Assembly (NCBI GenBank): GCA_003602665.1
Contig: QQSG01000037.1
Location: 1 to 12,052, forward strand
Reading direction: 5' to 3'
Origin: Candidatus Poseidoniales archaeon
GTDB lineage: Archaea; Thermoplasmatota; Poseidoniia; Poseidoniales; Poseidoniaceae
DNA length: 12,052 nucleotides
The notes under the pieces are model-generated. The model searched no databases and was not told the origin of the DNA. It saw nothing but the letters and a program-made list of their open reading frames with translations. Made by a program: the position numbers and the translations under genes. This document shows, piece by piece, positions 1 through 6,856 of this stretch (positions are counted from its first letter, which is position 1; each line of letters opens with the position of its first letter).

Positions 1-2
1 AT

Positions 3-584
3 TCGATGCAAAATCATTCCAGCATTTGGCTTTCCAGAAATATGCACTGGATCAACTCCAGTTGTTACTTTGAAAAGAGCAAGGAATGCGCCAACATCGG
101 GTAATCCTCCATCGGGTGAAGGGCAAACCATGTCTGGGTGTGAAGCCATCAAAGGAACTCCAGCATGAAGATGCAGGCTTGCAGTTTCTAACTTCTCATA
201 TGTGGTTTCAGTATCGTATCCTAAAACGACGTATTGCGGCTTTAATGATCGTGTTGAGATTCCCTCTGACTCAAGCATCTTACACATTCCTTCTGTTCCG
301 ACGCAATAGGTCTTCGTTACGTTATTCTTCTTCAACCAGGCGAGACAATCGTGTGTGGATAAGAGGACATCGTCAGCAGTTGCAGGAATGCCCATGCCCG
401 CTAATTTCTTGACGTATTGAGCAACACTTCTGGACGAATTGTTTGAGAGAAAGAATCGTTGGACGCCTTGTTGGTCGCACCGATTTAGAAATTCAAGAGC
501 CCCAGGAATGAGGTTTCCACCAAGATATATTGTTCCATCAAGGTCCAGAAAGACGGCTTTAATCCCGTCAAGAGAGGCTCCCAT
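3..584 (-). CDS. HAD-IIA (NagD-like) phosphatase, C-terminus cut by window edge
   Basis: Partial gene: 194 codons are visible from the ATG at 584 to the left edge. The usual family length is about 250-270 residues, so the C-terminal catalytic part is missing. Three HAD signatures are visible. Motif I is FLDLDGTIYLG, with Asp14 the expected nucleophile and Asp16 the acid/base. Motif II is FLSNNSSR, with Ser47. The start of motif III is SGKPN at 183-187, with Lys185. The DGTIYLG and SNNSSR forms and the long cap between motifs II and III fit subfamily IIA (NagD, 4-nitrophenylphosphatase, phosphoglycolate or glycerol-phosphate phosphatases), which are soluble phosphomonoesterases. The substrate cannot be told from sequence. 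The start lies 9 bp after the stop of the geranylgeranyl reductase-like gene on the same strand, so the two are probably co-transcribed. I see no good Shine-Dalgarno sequence. Confidence 0.88.
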   Translation of the reverse strand, partial: MGASLDGIKAVFLDLDGTIYLGGNLIPGALEFLNRCDQQGVQRFFLSNNSSRSVAQYVKKLAGMGIPATADDVLLSTHDCLAWLKKNNVTKTYCVGTEGMCKMLESEGISTRSLKPQYVVLGYDTETTYEKLETASLHLHAGVPLMASHPDMVCPSPDGGLPDVGAFLALFKVTTGVDPVHISGKPNAGMILHR

Positions 585-593
585 GTTTTGCTC

Positions 594-1940
594 TTAGAAC
601 ATCAAGGTCTTGAACATGAACCATGGGGAATGCAGATTTTCCTGTGCTTCTTTACTCGCAATCATTTCCGTCATCATTTCCTGAAGTGCTGGTTTCTTGC
701 CAGCTTTCCCAACAAACCAATTGAGTAACCAAGAACGACGAGACAGAGACTGCATACGATAACTGTTGGTCAATTCTTTACCGAGGGCATCCCAGACTTC
801 TGCTTGATATTCCATTGGAGATTTCCCCTCGAGGATGTGGCGTGCAGCAATTTCACCCGTAACCAGTGCATTTCCAACCCCTTCTCCAGAAAACGGATCG
901 ATAAGGCTTGCAGCATCTCCAACCAACCATGCTCCGTTCATTGCCATTCTTCTTGGTTGAAGTTTCTGTTTTTTCCGAGGAGAGCCAAATGGAAGTTGCC
1001 AGCCCTTGGCTGTTCCTTCAACCATCGTTGCATCGGCAAATCGTTCTTTGAATTGAGGATGGTTCAAAATAATGTCTCGTTGTAATGCCTTGAGTTTTTT
1101 CGATTGCTTATCCATCAGATGCATAACCATGCCACATCCAACATTCACTCTCCCATCACCAAGAGGGAAAATCCAGAAATATCCTGGAATGATATCGTCT
1201 ACAAAGTGAATTTCGATGTCGCCGATGTTTTCCTCGCATCCTTTGACACCATCCCAGTATTCACGATAGCCACCGCAGTAATGCTTTCTGTCAACCATCA
1301 CTTCGTTGTAGGTATCGACAACCAATGATGTCGCAACTGGGCAACGGTAGCCTGCAGCACCGACTACGGCTGGGGCGTGGAATTCGGAAAACTCACCTTT
1401 TCGTCCCCCGATTCGAAGACGTACCCCTGAAGCAAACCGTTCATCTTTCGATCCATCTCCGGGGTCATTTCCATTATTGTAGAGAACATCCGTAACATCC
1501 GCGCCTTGTAGGACAGAACCTCCATTTTCTCGAACAAGATTCTGAACTCTTTCGAATAGAAGGTGATCAAATTGTTCTCTTGGGAGTGAATAACCAGCTT
1601 CTAATCGAGCGACGTCTTCTTCCGGTAGAGGGACTCGTACCTCTTTTCCATTCGGACTCGAGAAAAGGATTCCATTAACTCGGAAATGCGGTGTCTGCTC
1701 GAGGGTTTCCTTGACACCGAGCGCCTTAACATGGGACAGAGATTTCCCTCCAACAGCATCGCCACAGACTTTGTCTCGAGGCCAGACCCCTTTCTCAATG
1801 AGGAGTACACGTTTTCCTGCCATAGCAAGATACCCAGCAGCAGAAGATCCACCAGGGCCACCGCCAACAACAATTGCATCAAATGAGGCGCCAGATTCAG
1901 GGACTTTCCCTGTATCAATTGGCTTAGTCCATGACGGCAT
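594..1940 (-). CDS. Geranylgeranyl reductase-family FAD-dependent oxidoreductase
   Basis: A 448-residue flavoprotein of the geranylgeranyl reductase (GGR) family. In archaea these enzymes hydrogenate the isoprenoid chains of membrane lipids; bacterial and plant relatives (ChlP/BchP) act on the chlorophyll side chain. An N-terminal Rossmann dinucleotide motif (VVGGGPGGSSAA, 24-35) ends in an acidic residue, Glu49, expected to bind the FAD ribose. PRDKVCGD (54-61) is the family's cysteine-containing motif. FWIFPLGDGRVNVG (255-268) and GDAASLIDPFSGEGV (341-355) are the conserved substrate-side and FAD-pyrophosphate motifs. No signal peptide or clear membrane span is present; the enzyme is probably a peripheral membrane protein. 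An in-frame stop lies upstream with no other ATG between, so the start at 1940 is firm. The gene is divergent from the EamA transporter across 80 bp. Family call is strong; the lipid substrate is inferred. Confidence 0.9.
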   Translation of the reverse strand: MPSWTKPIDTGKVPESGASFDAIVVGGGPGGSSAAGYLAMAGKRVLLIEKGVWPRDKVCGDAVGGKSLSHVKALGVKETLEQTPHFRVNGILFSSPNGKEVRVPLPEEDVARLEAGYSLPREQFDHLLFERVQNLVRENGGSVLQGADVTDVLYNNGNDPGDGSKDERFASGVRLRIGGRKGEFSEFHAPAVVGAAGYRCPVATSLVVDTYNEVMVDRKHYCGGYREYWDGVKGCEENIGDIEIHFVDDIIPGYFWIFPLGDGRVNVGCGMVMHLMDKQSKKLKALQRDIILNHPQFKERFADATMVEGTAKGWQLPFGSPRKKQKLQPRRMAMNGAWLVGDAASLIDPFSGEGVGNALVTGEIAARHILEGKSPMEYQAEVWDALGKELTNSYRMQSLSRRSWLLNWFVGKAGKKPALQEMMTEMIASKEAQENLHSPWFMFKTLMF

Positions 1941-2020
1941 GGTCCGTGGACTGCACGATGCTCTTTGAGGCTTCTTACCGCACCATCATCACTATGCGCT
2001 TTGGGTGAACAACGTGCTTC

Positions 2021-2950
2021 ATGCAGGCCGTGACGCGACGTAAAGCGGTATGGGGCTTGTTGGTTGTAACCATTGTTTGGGGAGCAACGTTCATTTGGAT
2101 GAAACAAGCCATGAATGCCGTCCAAACTGAAATTGATTCATATGGTCAAACAGCAGTTGTATCCGTTCTTGTTGGAGGCCGTTTCCTAATCGCTGCAATT
2201 GCTCTCTTCATCGGATCCTCTAAGGCAAGAGCAGCACTCAAAGACAGAGAATTATGGGGCGGCGGAACGATTCTTGGCCTGATTCTTCTCGTAGGATTCA
2301 CAACTCAAATGGTTGGAATCGATACAATTTCACCTTCAACATCAGCGTTCCTAACCTCGCTTTACGTTGTGTTCACGGCTATGATATCAACCAAAATGAC
2401 TGGCCAACCCGTAACTCGAATGATGATTGTAGGCGTTCTATTAGCAACGTTTGGAGCGGGCTTCATCGAAGGACCACCACATCTTTCTTGGGGTAAGGGA
2501 GAAATTTTGACAGTTATTTGTGCGTTCTTCTTCGCTCTCCACATCATCTTCACCCAATCGATTACACAACGAATGGATCCACTGGGCGTTACAATCACCT
2601 CCTTCATTATCGTGAGTATTGGAAGCTTCGCCATCTCCCTCCTCATGGGCGGAAAGGACACCCTCGCACTCTGGGAATTAACACTCCAACAAGACGTTCT
2701 TATTCCTCTGCTCTGCTTAGGTCTACTCGGTTCATTGTTCGCTCTTTTGTTGCTTAATTTGTTGCAACGATTTCTCCATCCAGTACAAGCTGCAATCATC
2801 TATGGTCTTGAGCCTGTTTGGGCAACGATGTTTGCACTTGGTCTCGGACTTTCAGATTGGTCCGGGTGGATTGCTATCGGGGGCTCGGCTCTGTTATTGG
2901 GCAACGTCCTTGTGGAATTGCGGCAATCAACTTATGTCGAGGAAGAATAA
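2021..2950 (+). CDS. EamA/DMT-superfamily transporter
   Basis: A 309-residue integral membrane protein of the drug/metabolite transporter superfamily. It is built as two EamA repeats with about ten hydrophobic segments, beginning at residues 9-28 (GLLVVTIVWGATF) and ending near 282-300. Hallmarks are the WGATF motif in helix 1, the loop-helix SAFLTSLYVVFTAM (108-121) in repeat 1, and LEPVWATMFA (263-272) in repeat 2, which is the typical EPVWA signature. The length matches the family (about 290-310). Family members export or exchange amino acids, nucleotides and other small metabolites; E. coli EamA exports cysteine and O-acetylserine. The substrate here is unknown. A PLP trans-sulfuration gene begins 62 bp downstream on the same strand, so sulfur amino acid export is a reasonable but unproven guess. 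Confidence 0.88.
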   Translation: MQAVTRRKAVWGLLVVTIVWGATFIWMKQAMNAVQTEIDSYGQTAVVSVLVGGRFLIAAIALFIGSSKARAALKDRELWGGGTILGLILLVGFTTQMVGIDTISPSTSAFLTSLYVVFTAMISTKMTGQPVTRMMIVGVLLATFGAGFIEGPPHLSWGKGEILTVICAFFFALHIIFTQSITQRMDPLGVTITSFIIVSIGSFAISLLMGGKDTLALWELTLQQDVLIPLLCLGLLGSLFALLLLNLLQRFLHPVQAAIIYGLEPVWATMFALGLGLSDWSGWIAIGGSALLLGNVLVELRQSTYVEEE

Positions 2951-3012
2951 ACCATCAAAATCTTCCACATCGTTGAAGGGCTAGAGGCAACTCCGTCAAT
3001 TTGGGCTGAAAC

Positions 3013-4185
3013 ATGGGCGACAACCAACATCACCAAGACGGGACAAAATACGTGCACGCAGGAACGAATCACATCGGCGAATCAGTCAACACCCCAATCT
3101 TCCTATCTTCTACATACAAATTGACCGAAGAACGCTATGCTGGATGGGCTGCTGGTGCTCAGCACACGCTTCTTTATTCCCGTCTTTCATCAGTAAATTC
3201 TGACGCAGTTGCTCAGAAAATCTGCGCAATGGAAGGCGGAGAAGATGCCGAAACCTTTGCAAGTGGTATGGCTGCAATATCCTCTACATTGATGATGCTA
3301 TTGAGTCAAGGCGATCACATGGTTGCATCTGCTGATGTTTACGGTGGCACCTATGGATTAATCACCGAAGAACTTCCTCGTTTTGGTATTGAAACAACCA
3401 TGGCTGACATGACTGATCCTTCATCATACGAGGCGGCAATTCAGCCAAACACGAAGATACTCTATATCGAGACAATTACAAATCCAAATCTAAAAGTCTG
3501 CGATATCCCAGCAATGGTTGAAATTGGAAAGCGACATAATTTGATTGTAATTATAGACAATACATTCGCCTCGCCTTGGGCTTGTAAGCCACTTTCAATG
3601 GGCGTTGATCTTGTCATTCATTCAACAACGAAATACCTCGGTGGACACTCAGATTTAATCGGTGGAGCGGTTGTTGGTACGAAGGAACTTATCTCAAAAA
3701 TATTCATGGGAAGAGTTCACTTTGGTGGGTCTCCAGATCCGCACAACTGTTACCTTCTCGAACGCGGAATGCGTACACTCCACGCCCGTATGCCATTGCT
3801 AACCTCGAACGCTGCTACACTTGCACAACGACTTGATGCTCATCCAAACGTCGTTCGCGTACAACACGTTTCACTTCCGTCCCACACCGAGTATGAAGTC
3901 GCTCAAAGAGTTGTACCGAAGGGTTGTGGAATGCTAGGAATCGTTGTCGCCGGAGGCGATCAAGGCGCTATGGATTTCATGGCAAAACTGAAACTCTTCT
4001 ATGAGGCAACTTCTCTTGGAGGTGTTGAGTCACTCATTGAAGTCCCAGCAACATCAAGTCACATGGCAGTCCCTATTGACGTTCGAATTGCGGCTGGAAT
4101 CGAACCAGGATACGTACGAATCAGCGTCGGAATCGAAGATGTTGAAGATCTTTGGAACGACTTGAACCAAGCACTTTCAGAGTGA
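3013..4185 (+). CDS. PLP trans-sulfuration enzyme (cystathionine gamma-synthase/gamma-lyase family)
   Basis: A 390-residue fold-type I PLP enzyme of the Cys/Met metabolism family (cystathionine gamma-synthase, gamma-lyase, methionine gamma-lyase), of normal length. Visible active-site elements: YSR (55-57), whose Tyr and Arg bind the PLP phosphate of the partner subunit; the GMAA stretch (85-88); Tyr110 in YGGTY, which stacks on the cofactor; Asp182 in IDNTFASP, which pairs with the pyridine nitrogen; and the Schiff-base Lys207 in HSTTKYLGGHSD. The C-terminal ATSSHMAVP and YVRISVGIED stretches bind the substrate carboxylate. The YGGTY form favours cystathionine gamma-synthase or gamma-lyase over methionine gamma-lyase, but sequence by eye cannot separate these activities. 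The 3' end overlaps the convergent unknown gene by 9 bp. No convincing promoter is seen in the 62 bp upstream, so it may be read from the transporter transcript. Confidence 0.9.
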   Translation: MGDNQHHQDGTKYVHAGTNHIGESVNTPIFLSSTYKLTEERYAGWAAGAQHTLLYSRLSSVNSDAVAQKICAMEGGEDAETFASGMAAISSTLMMLLSQGDHMVASADVYGGTYGLITEELPRFGIETTMADMTDPSSYEAAIQPNTKILYIETITNPNLKVCDIPAMVEIGKRHNLIVIIDNTFASPWACKPLSMGVDLVIHSTTKYLGGHSDLIGGAVVGTKELISKIFMGRVHFGGSPDPHNCYLLERGMRTLHARMPLLTSNAATLAQRLDAHPNVVRVQHVSLPSHTEYEVAQRVVPKGCGMLGIVVAGGDQGAMDFMAKLKLFYEATSLGGVESLIEVPATSSHMAVPIDVRIAAGIEPGYVRISVGIEDVEDLWNDLNQALSE

Positions 4186-5922
4186 TGGCAAAGGTTCTTG
4201 CTGCCCAGTTGCGGTATGCAAATTGTTCAGAGCATTGATGAATTCTGTTCGGTCTGTATCTTCAGATTCGAGCAGGTTTTTTCCAGCCTTGAGCAAAACC
4301 TTCGTTGCTTCCATCCAAGCTCCACCACGGTCTCGTGCAAGTGATTCAAAGTGCCAATCTTGTCCTGTTGAGCGGCCTGCAGCACACAGCCATGCCCAAC
4401 CTGCGGCTGACTCATCGATTCCATCATGTCGTGATGTTGCGATACGTTCTGCAATACCAGGTCCTTCCAAGAGACCCGTTAGAATCAAATCGTGAATTGA
4501 GCCGGTTGGGCCAGATATCTCCTCATTGGAAAAAGGGAATTTTGCCTTCTTCTGAGCCTTCTCTCGCGCCGTTCCAAGACTCTTGAGGAATGTCTTCAGC
4601 GGCTTCGGTTTTTTCAGTTGTTGCTTCCAGATGATATCGGCTTCATCGCCATCAATACCGATATGGTTTAGACCAGCCAACCCATTTTCTTCCCATAAAG
4701 CATTCACGGCGTCGCTAAGGCTCGCACCTTCCATCACCTCGATGATACTCCCTTCACGTTCACGAAGTCCACCTCTAGGATCAATTCGAATACCTTCAGT
4801 TGACTCTTGCATAGCGTGAAGAAACACACCGGCTGCCAATGTTTTTTCATCTTCGGTACCAGTCATGTCTGACAAGGCAGAAAGAATCTCTTCGATAGAT
4901 GATCCTTCACACCAAGATGAACCAAGAAGCAATCCAGATTCTAATGAATCAAGGACAGCGCGTTGACAAGCCATACTCAAACTTCCTTCAGGCACAGTAA
5001 GGCCGTGCCATCCAGTTACAAGTTTACCCATTCCCTCAAATGCACTTTTCGGAAGAGGTTGTTCAGGATCCCATCCAGATGGTATCCACATCGCATCGAT
5101 ATCGACAACAGACATCAACAACGGTGGAAGCATTGACAAGGCAAGATGATGGACGAAAGCACTTTCTTTCTCTCCTGTTGCGCGCAAGGATTGAAGATCG
5201 ATTCCAACTACTGGTCCATGTCTGAATGTAAGGCGAACCCAACCCTCATTGGACGGAACACTGTTCAGTACATCACTCGGATTGATATTTCCTGCTACAA
5301 AAACATCGGTTCCTTCGACTTGTTCGTGTTTAAAGTCGAACCGAGAACGTTCTAGGACATCTTCAAGCCAACCAGAAGGGGGCGTTGGGTCAGGTCCCGT
5401 GCAAACGAATCCTCCTTCCCAAGAGAAGAAGTACATTCCCTTTCGAGCATGGTCTTCCCAAGGAAGTAGGCGCAATGTCAGATTGTGATGGTTTTGTAAT
5501 CCAGCAAGGTAGCCTTGCTTCCCATCCCCTCTGCGAATAAACGAACCAACCCCAAAGTTGGGTGATTTGAAATTTCCAACGATTGTGATGGCTGAATCAT
5601 GAGCTGCATGGAGAGAACCTGCAAGAGCCTTGCCAACAGGGTCGCCACGCTTTGCAAGCATTCGCTTCGAGAGCCAAGAAGTGTTGTTCTTGTTTGCAAT
5701 GATTTTCTTAAGATCCTTGAGTGTTTTTGAGACAGGATCTTTTCGCCCCCAACTCAATCGACCTTTCCAAGTCATGGTTGGTAGACAACCATCAGGGTCC
5801 TCGAGGAGAAGGCGTAACTGTCGGCCTAGACGCTTAGCAGTCGCATCATTTGCATGCTTTGTGCCACGCATACGCATCCGTTGTTTTTGACCAGGGAAGG
5901 TAACTTGTGCTGGTTTGGCCAT
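4177..5922 (-). CDS. Uncharacterised 581-residue soluble protein
   Basis: I do not recognise this protein. It has no signal peptide, no membrane span, and no nucleotide-binding, metal-binding or catalytic signature that I can name. Four zones can be described. Residues 1-100 are very basic (RMRMRG at 15-20, KTLKDLKKIIANK at 66-78), suggesting nucleic-acid or ribosome contact. Residues 110-280 look like a mixed alpha/beta domain rich in Trp, Phe and Gly (for example GMYFFSWEGGFVCTG, 162-176). Residues 300-425 are mostly helical and acidic. A lysine-rich linker at 434-462 leads to a helical C-terminal domain (475-575). The ATG at 5922 is preceded by GGGGAG three bases upstream, a possible Shine-Dalgarno sequence. 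Coding is supported by a 1.7 kb open frame with protein-like composition and by tight fit to both neighbours. It is probably restricted to this lineage (inference). Confidence 0.8.
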   Translation of the reverse strand: MAKPAQVTFPGQKQRMRMRGTKHANDATAKRLGRQLRLLLEDPDGCLPTMTWKGRLSWGRKDPVSKTLKDLKKIIANKNNTSWLSKRMLAKRGDPVGKALAGSLHAAHDSAITIVGNFKSPNFGVGSFIRRGDGKQGYLAGLQNHHNLTLRLLPWEDHARKGMYFFSWEGGFVCTGPDPTPPSGWLEDVLERSRFDFKHEQVEGTDVFVAGNINPSDVLNSVPSNEGWVRLTFRHGPVVGIDLQSLRATGEKESAFVHHLALSMLPPLLMSVVDIDAMWIPSGWDPEQPLPKSAFEGMGKLVTGWHGLTVPEGSLSMACQRAVLDSLESGLLLGSSWCEGSSIEEILSALSDMTGTEDEKTLAAGVFLHAMQESTEGIRIDPRGGLREREGSIIEVMEGASLSDAVNALWEENGLAGLNHIGIDGDEADIIWKQQLKKPKPLKTFLKSLGTAREKAQKKAKFPFSNEEISGPTGSIHDLILTGLLEGPGIAERIATSRHDGIDESAAGWAWLCAAGRSTGQDWHFESLARDRGGAWMEATKVLLKAGKNLLESEDTDRTEFINALNNLHTATGQQEPLPSL

Positions 5923-5974
5923 TTTCTCCCCAGTTCAACCCAACAAGGGGTCTCGCTTGAGGTCTTCCCTTCGC

Positions 5975-5980
5975 ATATAT
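5975..5980. promoter_or_regulatory. Symmetric TATA-like element in a divergent spacer
   Basis: The sequence CATATATC lies in the 94 bp between the divergent starts at 5922 and 6017. The ATATAT core is palindromic, so it could bind TBP for either direction. For the plus-strand gene, initiation about 26 bases downstream would fall near 6004 and give a leader of about 13 bases. For the minus-strand gene, initiation near 5951 would give a leader of about 29 bases. It is the best TATA candidate in the spacer; no BRE was convincingly identified. Confidence 0.4.
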
Positions 5981-6016
5981 CTCTATCATGTAGGAGCATA
6001 ACGGCTTTTTGTTAGC

Positions 6017-6856
6017 ATGGCAACCATCACAGTCCTTGGAATTGCTCAGGATGGAGGAAGGCCTCAACCAGGTTGCCAGCGACCATGCTGCAAGGACCTC
6101 TCACAATCAGATTATCGTAGCCCAGTTTCACTCGGTATCAAAACAGAAAACGGAACAACCATTCTCATCGAAGCAACAAGAGATCTGGGTAGACAGCTCC
6201 TTACCTTCGGAGAACCGAGCATCGATCACCTCTTCTTGACTCATGCACATCTCGGACACGTTGATGGTCTTGGCCTCTTTGGAAGAGAGACAATGAGCGC
6301 TCGAGGCATTCCTTTGCATAGCAGTTCATCGATGCAGAGTCTTATCAAATCAACACCAGCATGGGCAATACTGCTTGAGCAAGGTGTGTTTAACTTGACA
6401 GAAATTGGGCAAGTTGAAATTGATGATGTCGTCATAGAATCGATTGCAATCCCTCACAGAGCAGAACTTTCGGATATGCATGCATTCGTTATTCGAGGTA
6501 AAGATCATTCTGTTCTGTTTTTACCAGACCACGACTCGTGGGATCAAACACTTTCATCACATAACGCATCTTCAATTCGTGAATGGTTGAATAATCTCGC
6601 AATTACTCATGCTCTTCTCGATGGAACATTTTGGTCAGGGGATGAACTTCAAGGAAGAGATATGTCCGTCGTTCCACATCCAACGATACAGGACTCTTTG
6701 ATGCGATTAGGCGAGAAGAAAATTGAAGATCCAGAGATTTACTTCACCCATCTCAACCATACAAATCCTGCACTTCAGGAGAACAGCGCTGAGTATCAAA
6801 AAATTACTCAGCTTGGCTGGAAGGTTAGTTCAGAAGGGCAAAGAATCAACTTGTAA
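6017..6856 (+). CDS. PqqB-like metallo-beta-lactamase-fold protein
   Basis: A 279-residue protein of the metallo-beta-lactamase superfamily, closest by eye to PqqB and its non-PQQ relatives. The start LGIAQDGGRPQPGC (7-20) with nearby Cys24 and Cys25 matches the PqqB N-terminus, where cysteines bind a structural zinc. The metal motif reads THAHLGHVDGL (75-85): His76, His78 and His81 are present, but the Asp expected in HxHxDH is Gly80. Further possible ligands are His147 in IPHRAE, Asp171/His172 in LPDHD, Asp202 in LLDGTFW (a PqqB-like motif), and His245/His248 in FTHLNHTNP. No signal peptide is present, so it is cytoplasmic. No other pqq gene is nearby, so a role in PQQ synthesis is not supported; a hydrolase or oxygenase-like activity on an unknown substrate is possible. 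The 3' end overlaps the convergent symporter gene by 11 bp. Confidence 0.85.
   Translation: MATITVLGIAQDGGRPQPGCQRPCCKDLSQSDYRSPVSLGIKTENGTTILIEATRDLGRQLLTFGEPSIDHLFLTHAHLGHVDGLGLFGRETMSARGIPLHSSSSMQSLIKSTPAWAILLEQGVFNLTEIGQVEIDDVVIESIAIPHRAELSDMHAFVIRGKDHSVLFLPDHDSWDQTLSSHNASSIREWLNNLAITHALLDGTFWSGDELQGRDMSVVPHPTIQDSLMRLGEKKIEDPEIYFTHLNHTNPALQENSAEYQKITQLGWKVSSEGQRINL

Noticed and set aside
1941..2020. TATA box for the divergent geranylgeranyl reductase-like and transporter genes
   Set aside because: No AT-rich heptamer at suitable spacing could be seen in this 80 bp; only weak matches.
1601..2125. A 174-codon minus-strand frame spanning the start of the geranylgeranyl reductase-like gene
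   Set aside because: It overlaps a clear family member in another frame and also covers the divergent promoter region and the start of the transporter; its product has no domain-like character.
6017..6856. Calling the MBL gene pqqB and proposing PQQ synthesis
   Set aside because: No pqqA, C, D or E is in the window and the metal motif differs; similar PqqB-like proteins occur without PQQ genes.
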